From: JBOCEF01 sp050586345
GTDB lineage: Bacteria > Pseudomonadota > Alphaproteobacteria > Rhodobacterales > Rhodobacteraceae
Assembly (NCBI RefSeq): GCF_050586345.1
Contig: NZ_JBOCEF010000004.1
Coordinates: 62,001-126,000, forward strand
Length of the DNA stretch: 64,000 bases
Direction: 5' to 3'
The position numbers and the translations under genes were made by a program. A model generated the notes under the pieces. It was not told where the DNA came from. It did not search any database and saw only the letters and a program-made list of their open reading frames with translations. Of this stretch, positions 48,488 through 56,418 are shown piece after piece (position 1 is the stretch's first letter; each line of letters starts with the position of its first letter).

Positions 48488-49873
48488 ATGACCGCCTCTC
48501 GCGACGCCGCCGTCACCGCCGCCGAAAGCTGGGCCGCCGGGGGCGCTTTCGAAGCCGCGCTTCACGCCCTGGTCGCCCTGCCGTCGGAAAGCCAGGTCCC
48601 GGGCAACCACGCCGCGCTGGAGCGGGTGCTGCGCGAGGGGGCGGTTCCGCTGCTGGAGGATCTCGGCTTCGCGTGGGAGATCATGCCCAACCCCGACCCG
48701 GCGCACGGCCCGTTCCTGCTGGCCGAGCGGCTGGAGGACGGGGGGCCGACGGTGCTGTGCTATGGCCATGGCGACACGGTGCATGGCCAGGCGGGGGCGT
48801 GGTCGGACGGGATGGACCCGTTCGCGGTGACGCGCGTGGGCGACCGGCTGTACGGCCGCGGGACGGCGGACAACAAGGGCCAGCTGCTGATCAATCTCGG
48901 GGCGCTGAAGGCGGTGCTGGCGGCGCGCGGGCGGCTTGGGTTCTCGCTCAAGCTGGTGATCGAGACGGGCGAGGAGGCGGGGTCCCCCGGCCTCGGCGCC
49001 CTGTTCGAGGCGCATCGGGACCGCCTTTCGGCCGACGTGCTGATCGCCTCGGACGGGCCGCGGCTGCAGCCGGACCGGCCGACGCTGTTCATGGGCTCGC
49101 GCGGGGCGGTGAATTTCGACCTGGAGGTGGATCTGCGCGACGGGGCGCATCATTCGGGCAACTGGGGCGGGCTGCTGCGCGACCCGGCGCAGGTGCTGGC
49201 CCATGCCATCGCCTCCATCGCCACGCCGGACGGGGCGCTGAAGATCCCCGAGTGGCGGCCGACCAGCCTGACGGACGACATCCGCGCCGCGCTGGCGGGG
49301 CTGCCGATCGAGGAAGCGTCCGGCCCCGCGATCGACCCCAGTTGGGGCGAGCCGGGGCTGAGCCCGGCCGAGCGCGCCTATGGCTGGAACAGCTTCGCGG
49401 TGTTGGCGATGAGTTCCGGCCGCCCCGAGGCGCCGGTCAACGCGATCTCGCCCAGCGCCCGCGCCACCTGCCAGCTGCGCTTCGTGGTGGGGACGGATGC
49501 GGATGACATCCTGCCCGCCCTGCGCCGCCATCTCGACCGCGAGGGGTTCGGGGCGGTGAGGCTGGTCCCCGGCGACGTGGCGTTCAAGGCGACGCGGTTG
49601 TCGCCGGACCACCCCTGGGTGCGGTTCGTGGCGGGCTCGTTGGAGCGCACGGCGGGGGCGGCGCCGCATATCCTGCCGAACCTCGCCGGGTCGCTGCCGA
49701 ACGACCTGTTCCAGGACATCCTCGGGCTGCCGACGGTGTGGGTCCCGCATTCCTACCGCGCCTGCTCGCAGCACGCGCCGGATGAGCACATGCTGCTGTC
49801 GGGCGCCGTCGACGCCGCGCGCTGCATGGCCGGGCTGTGGTGGGATCTGGGCGAAGGCGAAACCCCCGCCTGA
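48488..49873 (+). CDS. M20-family metallopeptidase/amidohydrolase
   Basis: The 461-residue product is an M20 (ArgE/DapE/CPG2-like) zinc hydrolase: VLCYGHGDTVHGQ (metal His and Asp), LYGRGTADNKGQLLINLGAL (bridging Asp), KLVIETGEEAGSPGLGAL (catalytic Glu and metal Glu) and SYRACSQHAPDEHMLLSG (last metal His). The dimerisation domain is present (FMGSRGAVNFDLEVDLRDGAHHSGNWGG). It cleaves an amide bond of a dipeptide or N-acyl amino acid. Divergent from the TRAP operon; its substrate is unknown. Confidence 0.9.
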   Translation: MTASRDAAVTAAESWAAGGAFEAALHALVALPSESQVPGNHAALERVLREGAVPLLEDLGFAWEIMPNPDPAHGPFLLAERLEDGGPTVLCYGHGDTVHGQAGAWSDGMDPFAVTRVGDRLYGRGTADNKGQLLINLGALKAVLAARGRLGFSLKLVIETGEEAGSPGLGALFEAHRDRLSADVLIASDGPRLQPDRPTLFMGSRGAVNFDLEVDLRDGAHHSGNWGGLLRDPAQVLAHAIASIATPDGALKIPEWRPTSLTDDIRAALAGLPIEEASGPAIDPSWGEPGLSPAERAYGWNSFAVLAMSSGRPEAPVNAISPSARATCQLRFVVGTDADDILPALRRHLDREGFGAVRLVPGDVAFKATRLSPDHPWVRFVAGSLERTAGAAPHILPNLAGSLPNDLFQDILGLPTVWVPHSYRACSQHAPDEHMLLSGAVDAARCMAGLWWDLGEGETPA

Positions 49874-49903
49874 GCGCCGCGCCAACGCACGCCGCAAGCG
49901 GGA

Positions 49904-49975
49904 GGGCGCAGGCCGGGTCAAGGATCGCCGCAGGCGACGGGCGAAGCCCGCTTGTCCTTGACGCGGCCTGCGCCC
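49904..49975. repeat. 72-bp inverted repeat with two inner hairpins
   Basis: Outer 21-base arms at 49904-49924 and 49955-49975 are complementary with one mismatch (GGGCGCAGGCCGGGTCAAGG and so on). The 30-base centre holds two perfect 5-base hairpins, TCGCC/GGCGA (49925-49937) and CGGGC/GCCCG (49938-49950). The folded form is a three-way junction. It follows the M20 gene by 30 bases and is convergent to the Hsp70-like gene. Confidence 0.7.
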
Positions 49976-49996
49976 GACCAACCCTCGGGATTGCGA

Positions 49997-50021
49997 CCTG
50001 AGGGAGGTCCCCTCCCTCAGG
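49997..50021. terminator. Perfect 11-bp hairpin between convergent genes
   Basis: CCTGAGGGAGG (49997-50007) and CCTCCCTCAGG (50011-50021) pair around a 3-base loop. No T-tract follows on either strand, so it may act with the neighbouring inverted repeat as a transcript end. Confidence 0.5.
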
Positions 50022-50155
50022 CGCTTCTCAGCAGGGTCCAGCCACGCCCCACACCGCGCCAACGCCCCCCATTCCAGGCGCACCAGACGAATCTCGGGGG
50101 TTCCCAAGGGGGCGTGGCCCCCTTGGTCGGGGGACCGGGGGCGGAAGCCCCCGCC

Positions 50156-51421
50156 TCACCCCCCGGCGGCCAGCGCCAACCCCTCGCCCACCGCCGTGAA
50201 GGCCCGCGCCGAGCGCTGTTCCGCCCCCGGGCACAGCGCGGCCATGGCGTCCCGCACCGGGTGCATGAGGCTCGAGCCGCCGACGAGGAACACCGTCCCC
50301 ACCGCCTCCGGCCCGACGCCCGCCGTTGCCAGCGTCTCGGCCGCCGCCGCGGCGATCTTCTCGGCCCAGGGGTCGGTCGAGCCGCGCAGGTCGGCGCCGT
50401 CCAGCGGCGCCCGCAGGCCCGCTTCAAGCATCCCGAGGCGCACGCCGTCCTCGCCGCCGCCATTCGCCGCGATCTTCGCCGCCTCGACGGCGAAGGCCAG
50501 CTCGTGGCCCAGCTCCAGCTCGAGGCACCGCTCGAGGCGCTTGAGCTTCTCCGGCGCCTCGGCCAGGCGGCGCATCTTCTCCACCTCGCGCCGGGTCTGC
50601 GCGGTGTAGAGGAAGGGGATCTTCTCCCAGCTCGCGAGGTCCCGGTAGATCCCCTGCGGGGCCGGGTGGGCGCCCGACCCGATCTCGACCCGGATGGGCG
50701 AGCCCTTGCCCAGCAGCGGCGCGACATGGTCGAAGCCCAGCTGCCGGTCGAAATCCGCGCCGCCCACGCGCAGGCCGCCCGATCCGAGCAGCGCCAGCCC
50801 GCGCGGCGCGTCCGGGTCGGCGCGGAACAGGGTGAAATCCGAGGTGCCGCCGCCGATATCGACGATCAGGCCCAGCCCCGCGGCCCCATCCAGCGCCGCG
50901 GCGCCATAACCGATGGCGGCGGCCTCGGGTTCGGGGAGGAAGGTCACCTCCGCGAACCCGGCGGCCAGATACGCCTCGCGCAGGTCCGCCTCGGCCTGCG
51001 CATCGCGGGCGGGGTCGGCGTGGAAGCGCACCGGGCGGCCCGAGACCACGCGGGTGAAGCGCCGCCCGGCCCCGGCCTCGGCCCGCGCCTTCACCACCGA
51101 CAGGAACTGCGCCACCACGTCGATCAGCGTCACCTGCCGCCGCCCGATGCGCCGCGTCTCGCGCATCAACGGCGCCCCGAGGACGAGTTTCAGGGCGCGC
51201 ATGTAGCGGCCCTCCTCGCCCTCGAGCATCGCGGCGTCGGCGGCGGCGCCGATCAGCATGTCGCCGCCGTCATCCTCGAAGAACACCGCCGTGGGGATGG
51301 TCTCGGCCCCCTTCTCCAGCGGCACCAGCCGCGGCCCGTCGGCGAAAAGCGCGCCGGCGGCGGTGTTGGACGAGCCGAAATCGACGCCCAGCGCGTCGGT
51401 GAGGGGGAGATCGGATTGCAT
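50156..51421 (-). CDS. Hsp70-family protein (YegD-like)
   Basis: The 421-residue product is an actin-like ATPase of the HSP70 family lacking most of the substrate-binding domain, as in YegD. It has LGVDFGSSNTAAGAL (phosphate 1), FLPEPEAAAIGYGAAALDGAAGLGLIVDIGGGTSDFTLF (connect 1 and phosphate 2) and VGTVFLVGGSSLMHPVRDAM (adenosine motif). Its chaperone clients are unknown. It stands alone, convergent to the M20 gene. Partner DnaJ or GrpE genes are not nearby. Confidence 0.92.
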   Translation of the reverse strand: MQSDLPLTDALGVDFGSSNTAAGALFADGPRLVPLEKGAETIPTAVFFEDDGGDMLIGAAADAAMLEGEEGRYMRALKLVLGAPLMRETRRIGRRQVTLIDVVAQFLSVVKARAEAGAGRRFTRVVSGRPVRFHADPARDAQAEADLREAYLAAGFAEVTFLPEPEAAAIGYGAAALDGAAGLGLIVDIGGGTSDFTLFRADPDAPRGLALLGSGGLRVGGADFDRQLGFDHVAPLLGKGSPIRVEIGSGAHPAPQGIYRDLASWEKIPFLYTAQTRREVEKMRRLAEAPEKLKRLERCLELELGHELAFAVEAAKIAANGGGEDGVRLGMLEAGLRAPLDGADLRGSTDPWAEKIAAAAAETLATAGVGPEAVGTVFLVGGSSLMHPVRDAMAALCPGAEQRSARAFTAVGEGLALAAGG

Positions 51422-51527
51422 GGGATTCGCTCGCGCAGGGGGAGGGGGCGGAGGGGAGGCGCGTGATAGCCGAGGCGGCCGCGCGGCTCAACGCCCTTGC
51501 GGCGTCCCCTGGCGGCAGGCGGCGCCC

Positions 51528-52007
51528 TCAGCCGCCCATGCGCGCCGGGTCCTCGGCCCGGCAGGGGGCGTAGCCGGGGGAGGTGTCGTGGCTGTCCGCG
51601 ACCGAGAGGGACAGGAACGACGCGCGGGAGCGGGCGAAGACCTCGCGCTCCACCGCGAACCAGAAGCTCGGCGGGTCGAACATCCCGGCGGCGAGGCCGA
51701 GCAGGCCCGGAAGCGCCTCGAGGCGCCACATCACCTGCCCGCCGCAGATCGCGCAGAAATGGTTGGTGAAATCGCGCCCGGACTCGGTGGTGAAGGTATA
51801 GGGGCGGAGCTCGCCGGACAGGATTTCGACCTGACTTTCGGGGAAATAGGCCGACACGCCCAGCGCCGAGCCGGTGCGCAGCTGGCAGCCGCGGCAATGG
51901 CAGGCCACCGCCTTGGCGGGCGCGCCCGTGGTGCGGAACCGCACGGCGCCGCAGAGGCAGCCGCCCTCGTGCGTCTCTTGCCCCGCCTTGCCCGCGTCTT
52001 CCACCAT
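51528..52007 (-). CDS. GFA (glutathione-dependent formaldehyde-activating)-domain protein
   Basis: The 159-residue product has the zinc-cysteine pattern of the GFA/CENP-V family: HEGGCLCGAVRF, ACHCRGCQLRTGSALGV, and NHFCAICGGQVMWRLE. It continues with FARSRASFLSLSVADSH. Most family members have no proven substrate; the Gfa link to formaldehyde comes from one Paracoccus protein. The start at 52007 (MVEDAGKAGQETHEG) follows GGGGGAGGG. It is divergent from the IclR gene at 52137. Confidence 0.9.
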   Translation of the reverse strand: MVEDAGKAGQETHEGGCLCGAVRFRTTGAPAKAVACHCRGCQLRTGSALGVSAYFPESQVEILSGELRPYTFTTESGRDFTNHFCAICGGQVMWRLEALPGLLGLAAGMFDPPSFWFAVEREVFARSRASFLSLSVADSHDTSPGYAPCRAEDPARMGG

Positions 52008-52093
52008 CGCGCCCTCCCCCGGCCGGTTCCCGCGCATCCTGTCCGCCCCGCCCCCGCGCGGGCAAGCCCGAACCGCCGCTGGACGCCGCCGCC

Positions 52094-52136
52094 CCCCGGG
52101 CCTCTCCTTGCGCGCGTCGCAAGGAGAGGCCCGGGG
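52094..52136 (+). promoter_or_regulatory. 19-bp perfect hairpin enclosing the IclR ribosome binding site
   Basis: Left arm CCCCGGGCCTCTCCTTGCG (52094-52112), loop CGCGT, right arm 52118-52136, which ends directly at the ATG at 52137. The right arm contains AAGGAGAGG, the ribosome site at ideal spacing, so it is fully paired in the mRNA. As DNA the same dyad could be an autoregulatory operator. Confidence 0.8.
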
Positions 52137-52949
52137 ATGCGCGAAAGCCAGGTGAAGTCGATCCAGTCCCTGGCGCGGGGCCTCGAGGTGCTGCACCTCT
52201 TGCAGACCTCGGGCGCCTGCACGCTGCATGACCTGCACCGGATGTCCGGCATCCCCAAGGCCTCCTTGCTGCGGATCCTCAAGACCCTGCAGGAACAGGG
52301 CGTCGCCTGGCGGCGGATGGTGGACGACGCCTATGTCCCCTCCTATTCGCTTGCCGAGATGGCGGGGCGGATGGACCGGGACCACGCGCTGATGGAGGTC
52401 GCCTCGCCCGTCCTGAAAGCGCTGACCGAGGAGATCCGCTGGCCATCCGTCGTCGCCGTGCCGCGGCTGACGCATATGGAGGTGATCGAGACCAATGTCT
52501 CGCGCGCCTATTTCGACGACATCGCGCTGGGACCGGCGGGGTTCCGGGTGAACATGCTGCGCTCGGCCTCGGGGCGCGCCTACCTGGCGGCCTGTCCGGC
52601 GGCGGAGCGGGAGGCGGTGCTGGAGAGCCTGCGGCGGTCCGCGCGCAAGGGCGACCGGCTGGCCCGCAGCGCGGCTTACGTGGAGCAGGTGCTGGCCGAG
52701 GTCCGCAGCGCGGGCTACGCGCTGCGCGACCCCGATTTCGGCGGCGATTTCGACGAGGGGCGGGCGGTGCGCGATGACGGGCGGGAATCGCTCGGGGTCG
52801 CGGTGCGGCTGGGGGCGCATGTCCCGGGGTCGATCAACATCACCTGGACCCGCCGGGTGCTGGGCCGCGCCGCCGGGGCCGCGCGCTTCGCCGAGCCCGC
52901 GGCGCGGGCGGCGCGGGAGATCGCGGACCGGCTGGCGCGCCGGGCCTGA
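52137..52949 (+). CDS. IclR-family transcriptional regulator of the carboxylase cluster
   Basis: The 270-residue product has the IclR winged helix (VKSIQSLARGLEVLHLLQTSGACTLHDLHRMSGIPKASLLRILKTLQEQG) and effector domain (FRVNMLRSASGRAYLAACPAAEREAVL, then HVPGSINITWTRRVL). It precedes the biotin-carboxylase operon on the same strand with a 155-base gap containing a dyad at 52984-53010, its probable target. Its own ribosome site lies in a strong hairpin (52094-52136), hinting at translational or autoregulatory control. The ligand is unknown. Confidence 0.92.
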   Translation: MRESQVKSIQSLARGLEVLHLLQTSGACTLHDLHRMSGIPKASLLRILKTLQEQGVAWRRMVDDAYVPSYSLAEMAGRMDRDHALMEVASPVLKALTEEIRWPSVVAVPRLTHMEVIETNVSRAYFDDIALGPAGFRVNMLRSASGRAYLAACPAAEREAVLESLRRSARKGDRLARSAAYVEQVLAEVRSAGYALRDPDFGGDFDEGRAVRDDGRESLGVAVRLGAHVPGSINITWTRRVLGRAAGAARFAEPAARAAREIADRLARRA

Positions 52950-52983
52950 TCCGCCGCCGCTCCCTCCGCCGTTCCGGTATTCG

Positions 52984-53010
52984 CCAAGGTTTCACGGGGT
53001 GAAACCCTGG
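52984..53010 (+). promoter_or_regulatory. 27-bp dyad, probable IclR operator of the carboxylase operon
   Basis: Perfect 7-base arms GGTTTCA (52988-52994) and TGAAACC (53000-53006) around CGGGG are extended by CCA and TGG at the outer ends with one mismatch each side. IclR-family operators are often such pseudo-palindromes. It lies 95 bases before the accB-like start. Confidence 0.5.
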
Positions 53011-53104
53011 GCTGCGCCCGATTGAGCGGCCGGGTCCGCGTCCCTAGCGTCCGGCCTCGACTGCGCGGGGGCCGCCCCCGCGCCCGGGAGGAAAGGGAAG
53101 CGGG

Positions 53105-53581
53105 ATGAGCGGACTGACGCGCGCCGATATCGACGAGATCCTGTCGCTGGTCGAGAAATCGGATTTCGACGAGCTGAAGCTGGAGATGGGCGACCTGAAG
53201 CTGGAGCTGCGGCGCAAGGGGGCGATGGCCGCCGCGCCCGCCGCCCCGGCGGCCCCCGCCCCGGCGCCTGCCGCCGAGGCCCCCGCGCCCGCCCCTGCCG
53301 CCGCCGCCGTGCCCGCGCCGGTCACCGCCTCGGGCGGCGGCTCGGAGGTGCCCGCGCCGCTGCTGGGCGCCTTCTACCGCGCGCCGAAACCGGGGGCCGA
53401 GCCCTTCGTGAAGGTGGGCGACAGCGTCACCGAGGACACCGTGGTCGGCATCATCGAGGTGATGAAGCTGATGAACTCGGTCACCGCCGGGATCGCGGGC
53501 ACGATCACCGAGATCATCGCCCCCGACGGCGAGCTGGTGGAGCACGGCGCGCCGCTGCTGCGCATCGCCCCCGCGGCGTGA
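53105..53581 (+). CDS. Biotin carboxyl carrier protein of a dedicated biotin-dependent carboxylase
   Basis: The 158-residue product resembles AccB. An N-terminal helix region (IDEILSLVEKSDFDELKLEMGDLKLELRR) is followed by an Ala/Pro linker of about 40 residues and a C-terminal biotinyl domain with biotin-accepting Lys121 in EVMKLMN. It carries carboxybiotin between the biotin carboxylase (53588) and the carboxyltransferase (54952). It is the first gene of the operon. It is AccB-like in sequence, but the linked carboxyltransferase is not AccAD, so this is unlikely to be the fatty-acid enzyme. Confidence 0.92.
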   Translation: MSGLTRADIDEILSLVEKSDFDELKLEMGDLKLELRRKGAMAAAPAAPAAPAPAPAAEAPAPAPAAAAVPAPVTASGGGSEVPAPLLGAFYRAPKPGAEPFVKVGDSVTEDTVVGIIEVMKLMNSVTAGIAGTITEIIAPDGELVEHGAPLLRIAPAA

Positions 53582-53587
53582 TCCGCC

Positions 53588-54955
53588 ATGACCATCACCC
53601 CCATCCGCCGCATCTTCATCGCCAACCGGGGCGAGATCGCGGTGCGCATCATCCGCACCTGCCGGGCGCTCGGCATCGAGACCGTGCTGGGCGTGAGCCA
53701 GGCGGATCGCGAAAGCCTCGGGGCGCGGCTTGCGACCCGGGCGGTGGTCCTCGGCCCCGCGCCCGCGACGCAGAGCTACCTGCGGGTCGAAACCGTGGTC
53801 GAGGCCGCCAAGGGCACGGGCTGCGACGCCATCCACCCGGGCTATGGCTTCCTGTCGGAAAACCGTGCGCTGGCAGAGGCTTGCGCCGAGCACGGGCTGA
53901 TCTTCATCGGCCCCTCGCCCGAGAACCTCGCCGCCGTGGGCGACAAGCTGACGGCGCGCAGCCATGCCGAGGCCGCGGGCGCCCCCCTGACCCCCGGCGG
54001 GTCGGTGGACACGGTCGAAGAGGCCGAGGCGCTGGCCGAAAAGGTCGGCTTCCCGATGCTCATCAAGGCCGTCTCCGGCGGCGGCGGGCGCGGGATGAAG
54101 CGGGTGGACCGCAAGGAAGACCTCGGGCCGCAGCTTGACCTCGCCATCTCCGAGGCCGCGGCGGCCTTCGGGGACGGGCGGGTGTACCTGGAACGCTTCG
54201 TCACCGTGGGGCGGCATGTCGAGGTGCAGATCATCTCGGACGGCGAGACGGTGATCCATGCAGGCGAACGCGACTGCTCGGTCCAGCGCCGCTATCAGAA
54301 ACTGGTCGAGGAGGCGCCCGCGCCGGGCCTGCCCCCGGCGCTGCGGCAGGGGCTGCTGGACGCGGCGGTGGGCTATGCGCGGCATATCGGCTACCGCTCG
54401 CTCGGCACCGTCGAGTTCCTCGTCGACGTGGAGCGGGAGGCGTTCTATTTCCTCGAGATGAACGCCCGCGTGCAGGTGGAGCACCCGGTGACCGAGGCGA
54501 TCACGGGGCTGGACCTGATCGCGCTGCAGATCTCCATCGCCGAGGGGCGGCCCCTGACGATCGGCCAGGACGACATCCGCCTGGGCGGTCACGCCGTGGA
54601 ATGCCGGTTGAACGCCGAGGACCCGGACAATGGCTTCATGCCCAGCCCCGGCCGGGTGACCGAGGCGTGGTTCCCGCACATGCCCGGCCTGCGCGTCGAC
54701 ACCCACATGCAGCCCGGCGCGATGATCCCGCCCCATTACGACAGCATGGTCGCCAAGCTGATCGCCTGGGGCGAGACGCGCGAGGCGGCGCTGGACGTGA
54801 TGCAGGCGGCCTTGCGGACCTGCGTGCTGGAGGGGGTGAAGACCAACGCCGCCCTCCATGCCGCCATCACCGCGGAGGAGACGTTCCGCGCGGGCGGCGT
54901 GGACACCACTTACCTTCCCGGGCTGCTCGCCCGCATGGCGGAGGCGCCGAAATGA
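53588..54955 (+). CDS. Biotin carboxylase subunit
   Basis: The 455-residue product is a complete ATP-grasp biotin carboxylase (AccC type) with RRIFIANRGEIAVRIIRTCRALGI, MLIKAVSGGGGRGMKRV (ATP loop), ERDCSVQRRYQKLVEEAPAP, FYFLEMNARVQVEHPVTE (metal Glu and catalytic Arg) and GHAVECRLNAEDP. It carboxylates biotin on the adjacent carrier using ATP and bicarbonate. It starts 6 bases after the carrier gene and overlaps the carboxyltransferase gene as ATGA, showing a built-for-purpose complex. Confidence 0.95.
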   Translation: MTITPIRRIFIANRGEIAVRIIRTCRALGIETVLGVSQADRESLGARLATRAVVLGPAPATQSYLRVETVVEAAKGTGCDAIHPGYGFLSENRALAEACAEHGLIFIGPSPENLAAVGDKLTARSHAEAAGAPLTPGGSVDTVEEAEALAEKVGFPMLIKAVSGGGGRGMKRVDRKEDLGPQLDLAISEAAAAFGDGRVYLERFVTVGRHVEVQIISDGETVIHAGERDCSVQRRYQKLVEEAPAPGLPPALRQGLLDAAVGYARHIGYRSLGTVEFLVDVEREAFYFLEMNARVQVEHPVTEAITGLDLIALQISIAEGRPLTIGQDDIRLGGHAVECRLNAEDPDNGFMPSPGRVTEAWFPHMPGLRVDTHMQPGAMIPPHYDSMVAKLIAWGETREAALDVMQAALRTCVLEGVKTNAALHAAITAEETFRAGGVDTTYLPGLLARMAEAPK

Positions 54956-56418
54956 CTGACGTCACCCTGATCGACACCACCGTCCGCGACGGCAACCAGT
55001 CCAACTGGGGCGCCACCGGCCTCGACACCGGCATGATGCTGCAGATCGCCCCGGTGATGGAGCGGGTGGGCTTCGAGGCGATCGACTTCACCACCTCGAC
55101 CCACATGGCCGTCGCCGTGCGCTTCAAGCAGGAGGACCCGTGGGAGCGCCTGCGCCTGTTCCGCGCGGCGTGCCCCACGACGAAGCTGAGCTTCCTGACC
55201 ACCGGGATGCGCTTCATTTCGTGGGAGACGGCAAGCGAAGAGCTGATGGAGTTCGCCTTCCGCCTGCTCGTGAACAACGGCATCGACCGCTTCGCCGTGA
55301 TGGACCCGATGAACAACGTGCCGGCGATGCTGAACATGGCGCAGATCACCCGCAAGGCGGGGGGCGGGCAGATCGTGGCGGCGCTGACCTTCACCCTGTC
55401 GCCGCTGCATGACGACGCCCATTTCGCCGACGCCGCGCGGCGGCTGACCGCCTCGGGGCATTTCGACAAGCTGTATCTGAAAGACCCCGGCGGGCTGGTG
55501 ACGCCGGAACGCGCGCGGACGCTGATGCCCGCGCTGAAGGCGGCCTGCGGGGCGGCGCCGCTGGAGTTCCATTCCCACTGCACCATCGGCCTCGGCCCGT
55601 TCAGCTACCTGGAAGCCGCCGAGGACGCGCCCTGCCTGCACACCGCGGCGGGACCGGCGGCGAACGGGACGTCCCAGCCCTCGATGCTCAACATCATCGC
55701 CAACCTGCGGGACCTCGGGCACTCGGTGGATGTCGACGACGAGGCGGCGGCCGAGATGGGCGCCTATTTCACCGCGCTGGCGCAGGCCGAGGGGCTGCAG
55801 CACGGGGTTCCGGGCGAGTTCGACCGCGCCTATTTCCGCCACCAGATGCCCGGCGGGATGATGGGCACGATGAAGCGCCAGCTGGCCGAGACCAAGCGCC
55901 TCCATCTTCTGCCGCAGGTGCTGGCGGAGGTGGAGAAGGTCCGCGCCGATCTCGGCTATCCGATCATGGTCACGCCGTTCAGCCAGGTCGTGGGCACGCA
56001 GGCGCTGCTGAACGTGCTGTCGGGGGAGCGCTACGCCACCGTGCCGGACGAGGTCACGCGCTATGTGCTCGGCCGTTTCGGCGCCCCGGCGATGCCGCTG
56101 GACCCGCAGGTGGAGGACCGGATCAAGTCCTCGAAACGCGCCAAGGAATTGGAGGCCGAGCCGAAGATGGCCAGCCTCGATGAGCTGCGGGCCAGGATCG
56201 GCAAGCAGTATTCGGACGAGGAGTTCCTGCTGCGCGCCGTCATGCCCGCCGACCAGGTGGACGCGATGAAGGCGGCGGGGCCTGCGCGGCGGATATACGA
56301 TCCGAAATCGCGCCCCGTCGTGGACCTGGTGAAGGGCCTGACCGCCAAGAAAGGCCTCGGCCATGTGAAGATCGAGAAACCGGGCTTCACGCTCGAACTG
56401 AAAGGGGGCGCCGCATGA
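54952..56418 (+). CDS. Divergent OadA/PycB-type carboxyltransferase; pyruvate-binding Arg apparently absent
   Basis: The 488-residue product has the pyruvate-carboxylase/oxaloacetate-decarboxylase carboxyltransferase fold. It starts LIDTTVRDGNQSNWGATGLDT and keeps the metal site (Lys177 in YLKDPG, His207 and His209 in FHSHC), catalytic Thr240 in GTSQPS, and the C-terminal blocks MPGGMMGTMKRQLAETK and TPFSQVVGTQALLNVLSGERY. It lacks a fused biotinyl domain. Where pyruvate carboxylase has LLRG (Arg644 in the human enzyme), this protein has FLTTG at 81-85, and the WGGATFD block is FTTSTHM. So it probably carboxylates something other than pyruvate. Coupled to both neighbours by ATGA. Confidence 0.88.
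   Translation: MTDVTLIDTTVRDGNQSNWGATGLDTGMMLQIAPVMERVGFEAIDFTTSTHMAVAVRFKQEDPWERLRLFRAACPTTKLSFLTTGMRFISWETASEELMEFAFRLLVNNGIDRFAVMDPMNNVPAMLNMAQITRKAGGGQIVAALTFTLSPLHDDAHFADAARRLTASGHFDKLYLKDPGGLVTPERARTLMPALKAACGAAPLEFHSHCTIGLGPFSYLEAAEDAPCLHTAAGPAANGTSQPSMLNIIANLRDLGHSVDVDDEAAAEMGAYFTALAQAEGLQHGVPGEFDRAYFRHQMPGGMMGTMKRQLAETKRLHLLPQVLAEVEKVRADLGYPIMVTPFSQVVGTQALLNVLSGERYATVPDEVTRYVLGRFGAPAMPLDPQVEDRIKSSKRAKELEAEPKMASLDELRARIGKQYSDEEFLLRAVMPADQVDAMKAAGPARRIYDPKSRPVVDLVKGLTAKKGLGHVKIEKPGFTLELKGGAA

Noticed and set aside
49904..49975. Branched inverted repeat considered as a tRNA-like gene
   Set aside because: No anticodon arm of 7-base loop, no T-loop consensus and the outer stem is far longer than an acceptor stem.
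53105..54955. Biotin carrier and carboxylase considered as the housekeeping accBC of fatty-acid synthesis
   Set aside because: Housekeeping accBC is not normally followed by an OadA-type carboxyltransferase in an ATGA-coupled operon; a dedicated complex is more likely, although dual use cannot be excluded.
54910..56364. 484-codon minus-strand frame antisense to the carboxyltransferase
   Set aside because: Shadow frame; opposite strand carries the conserved carboxyltransferase motifs.
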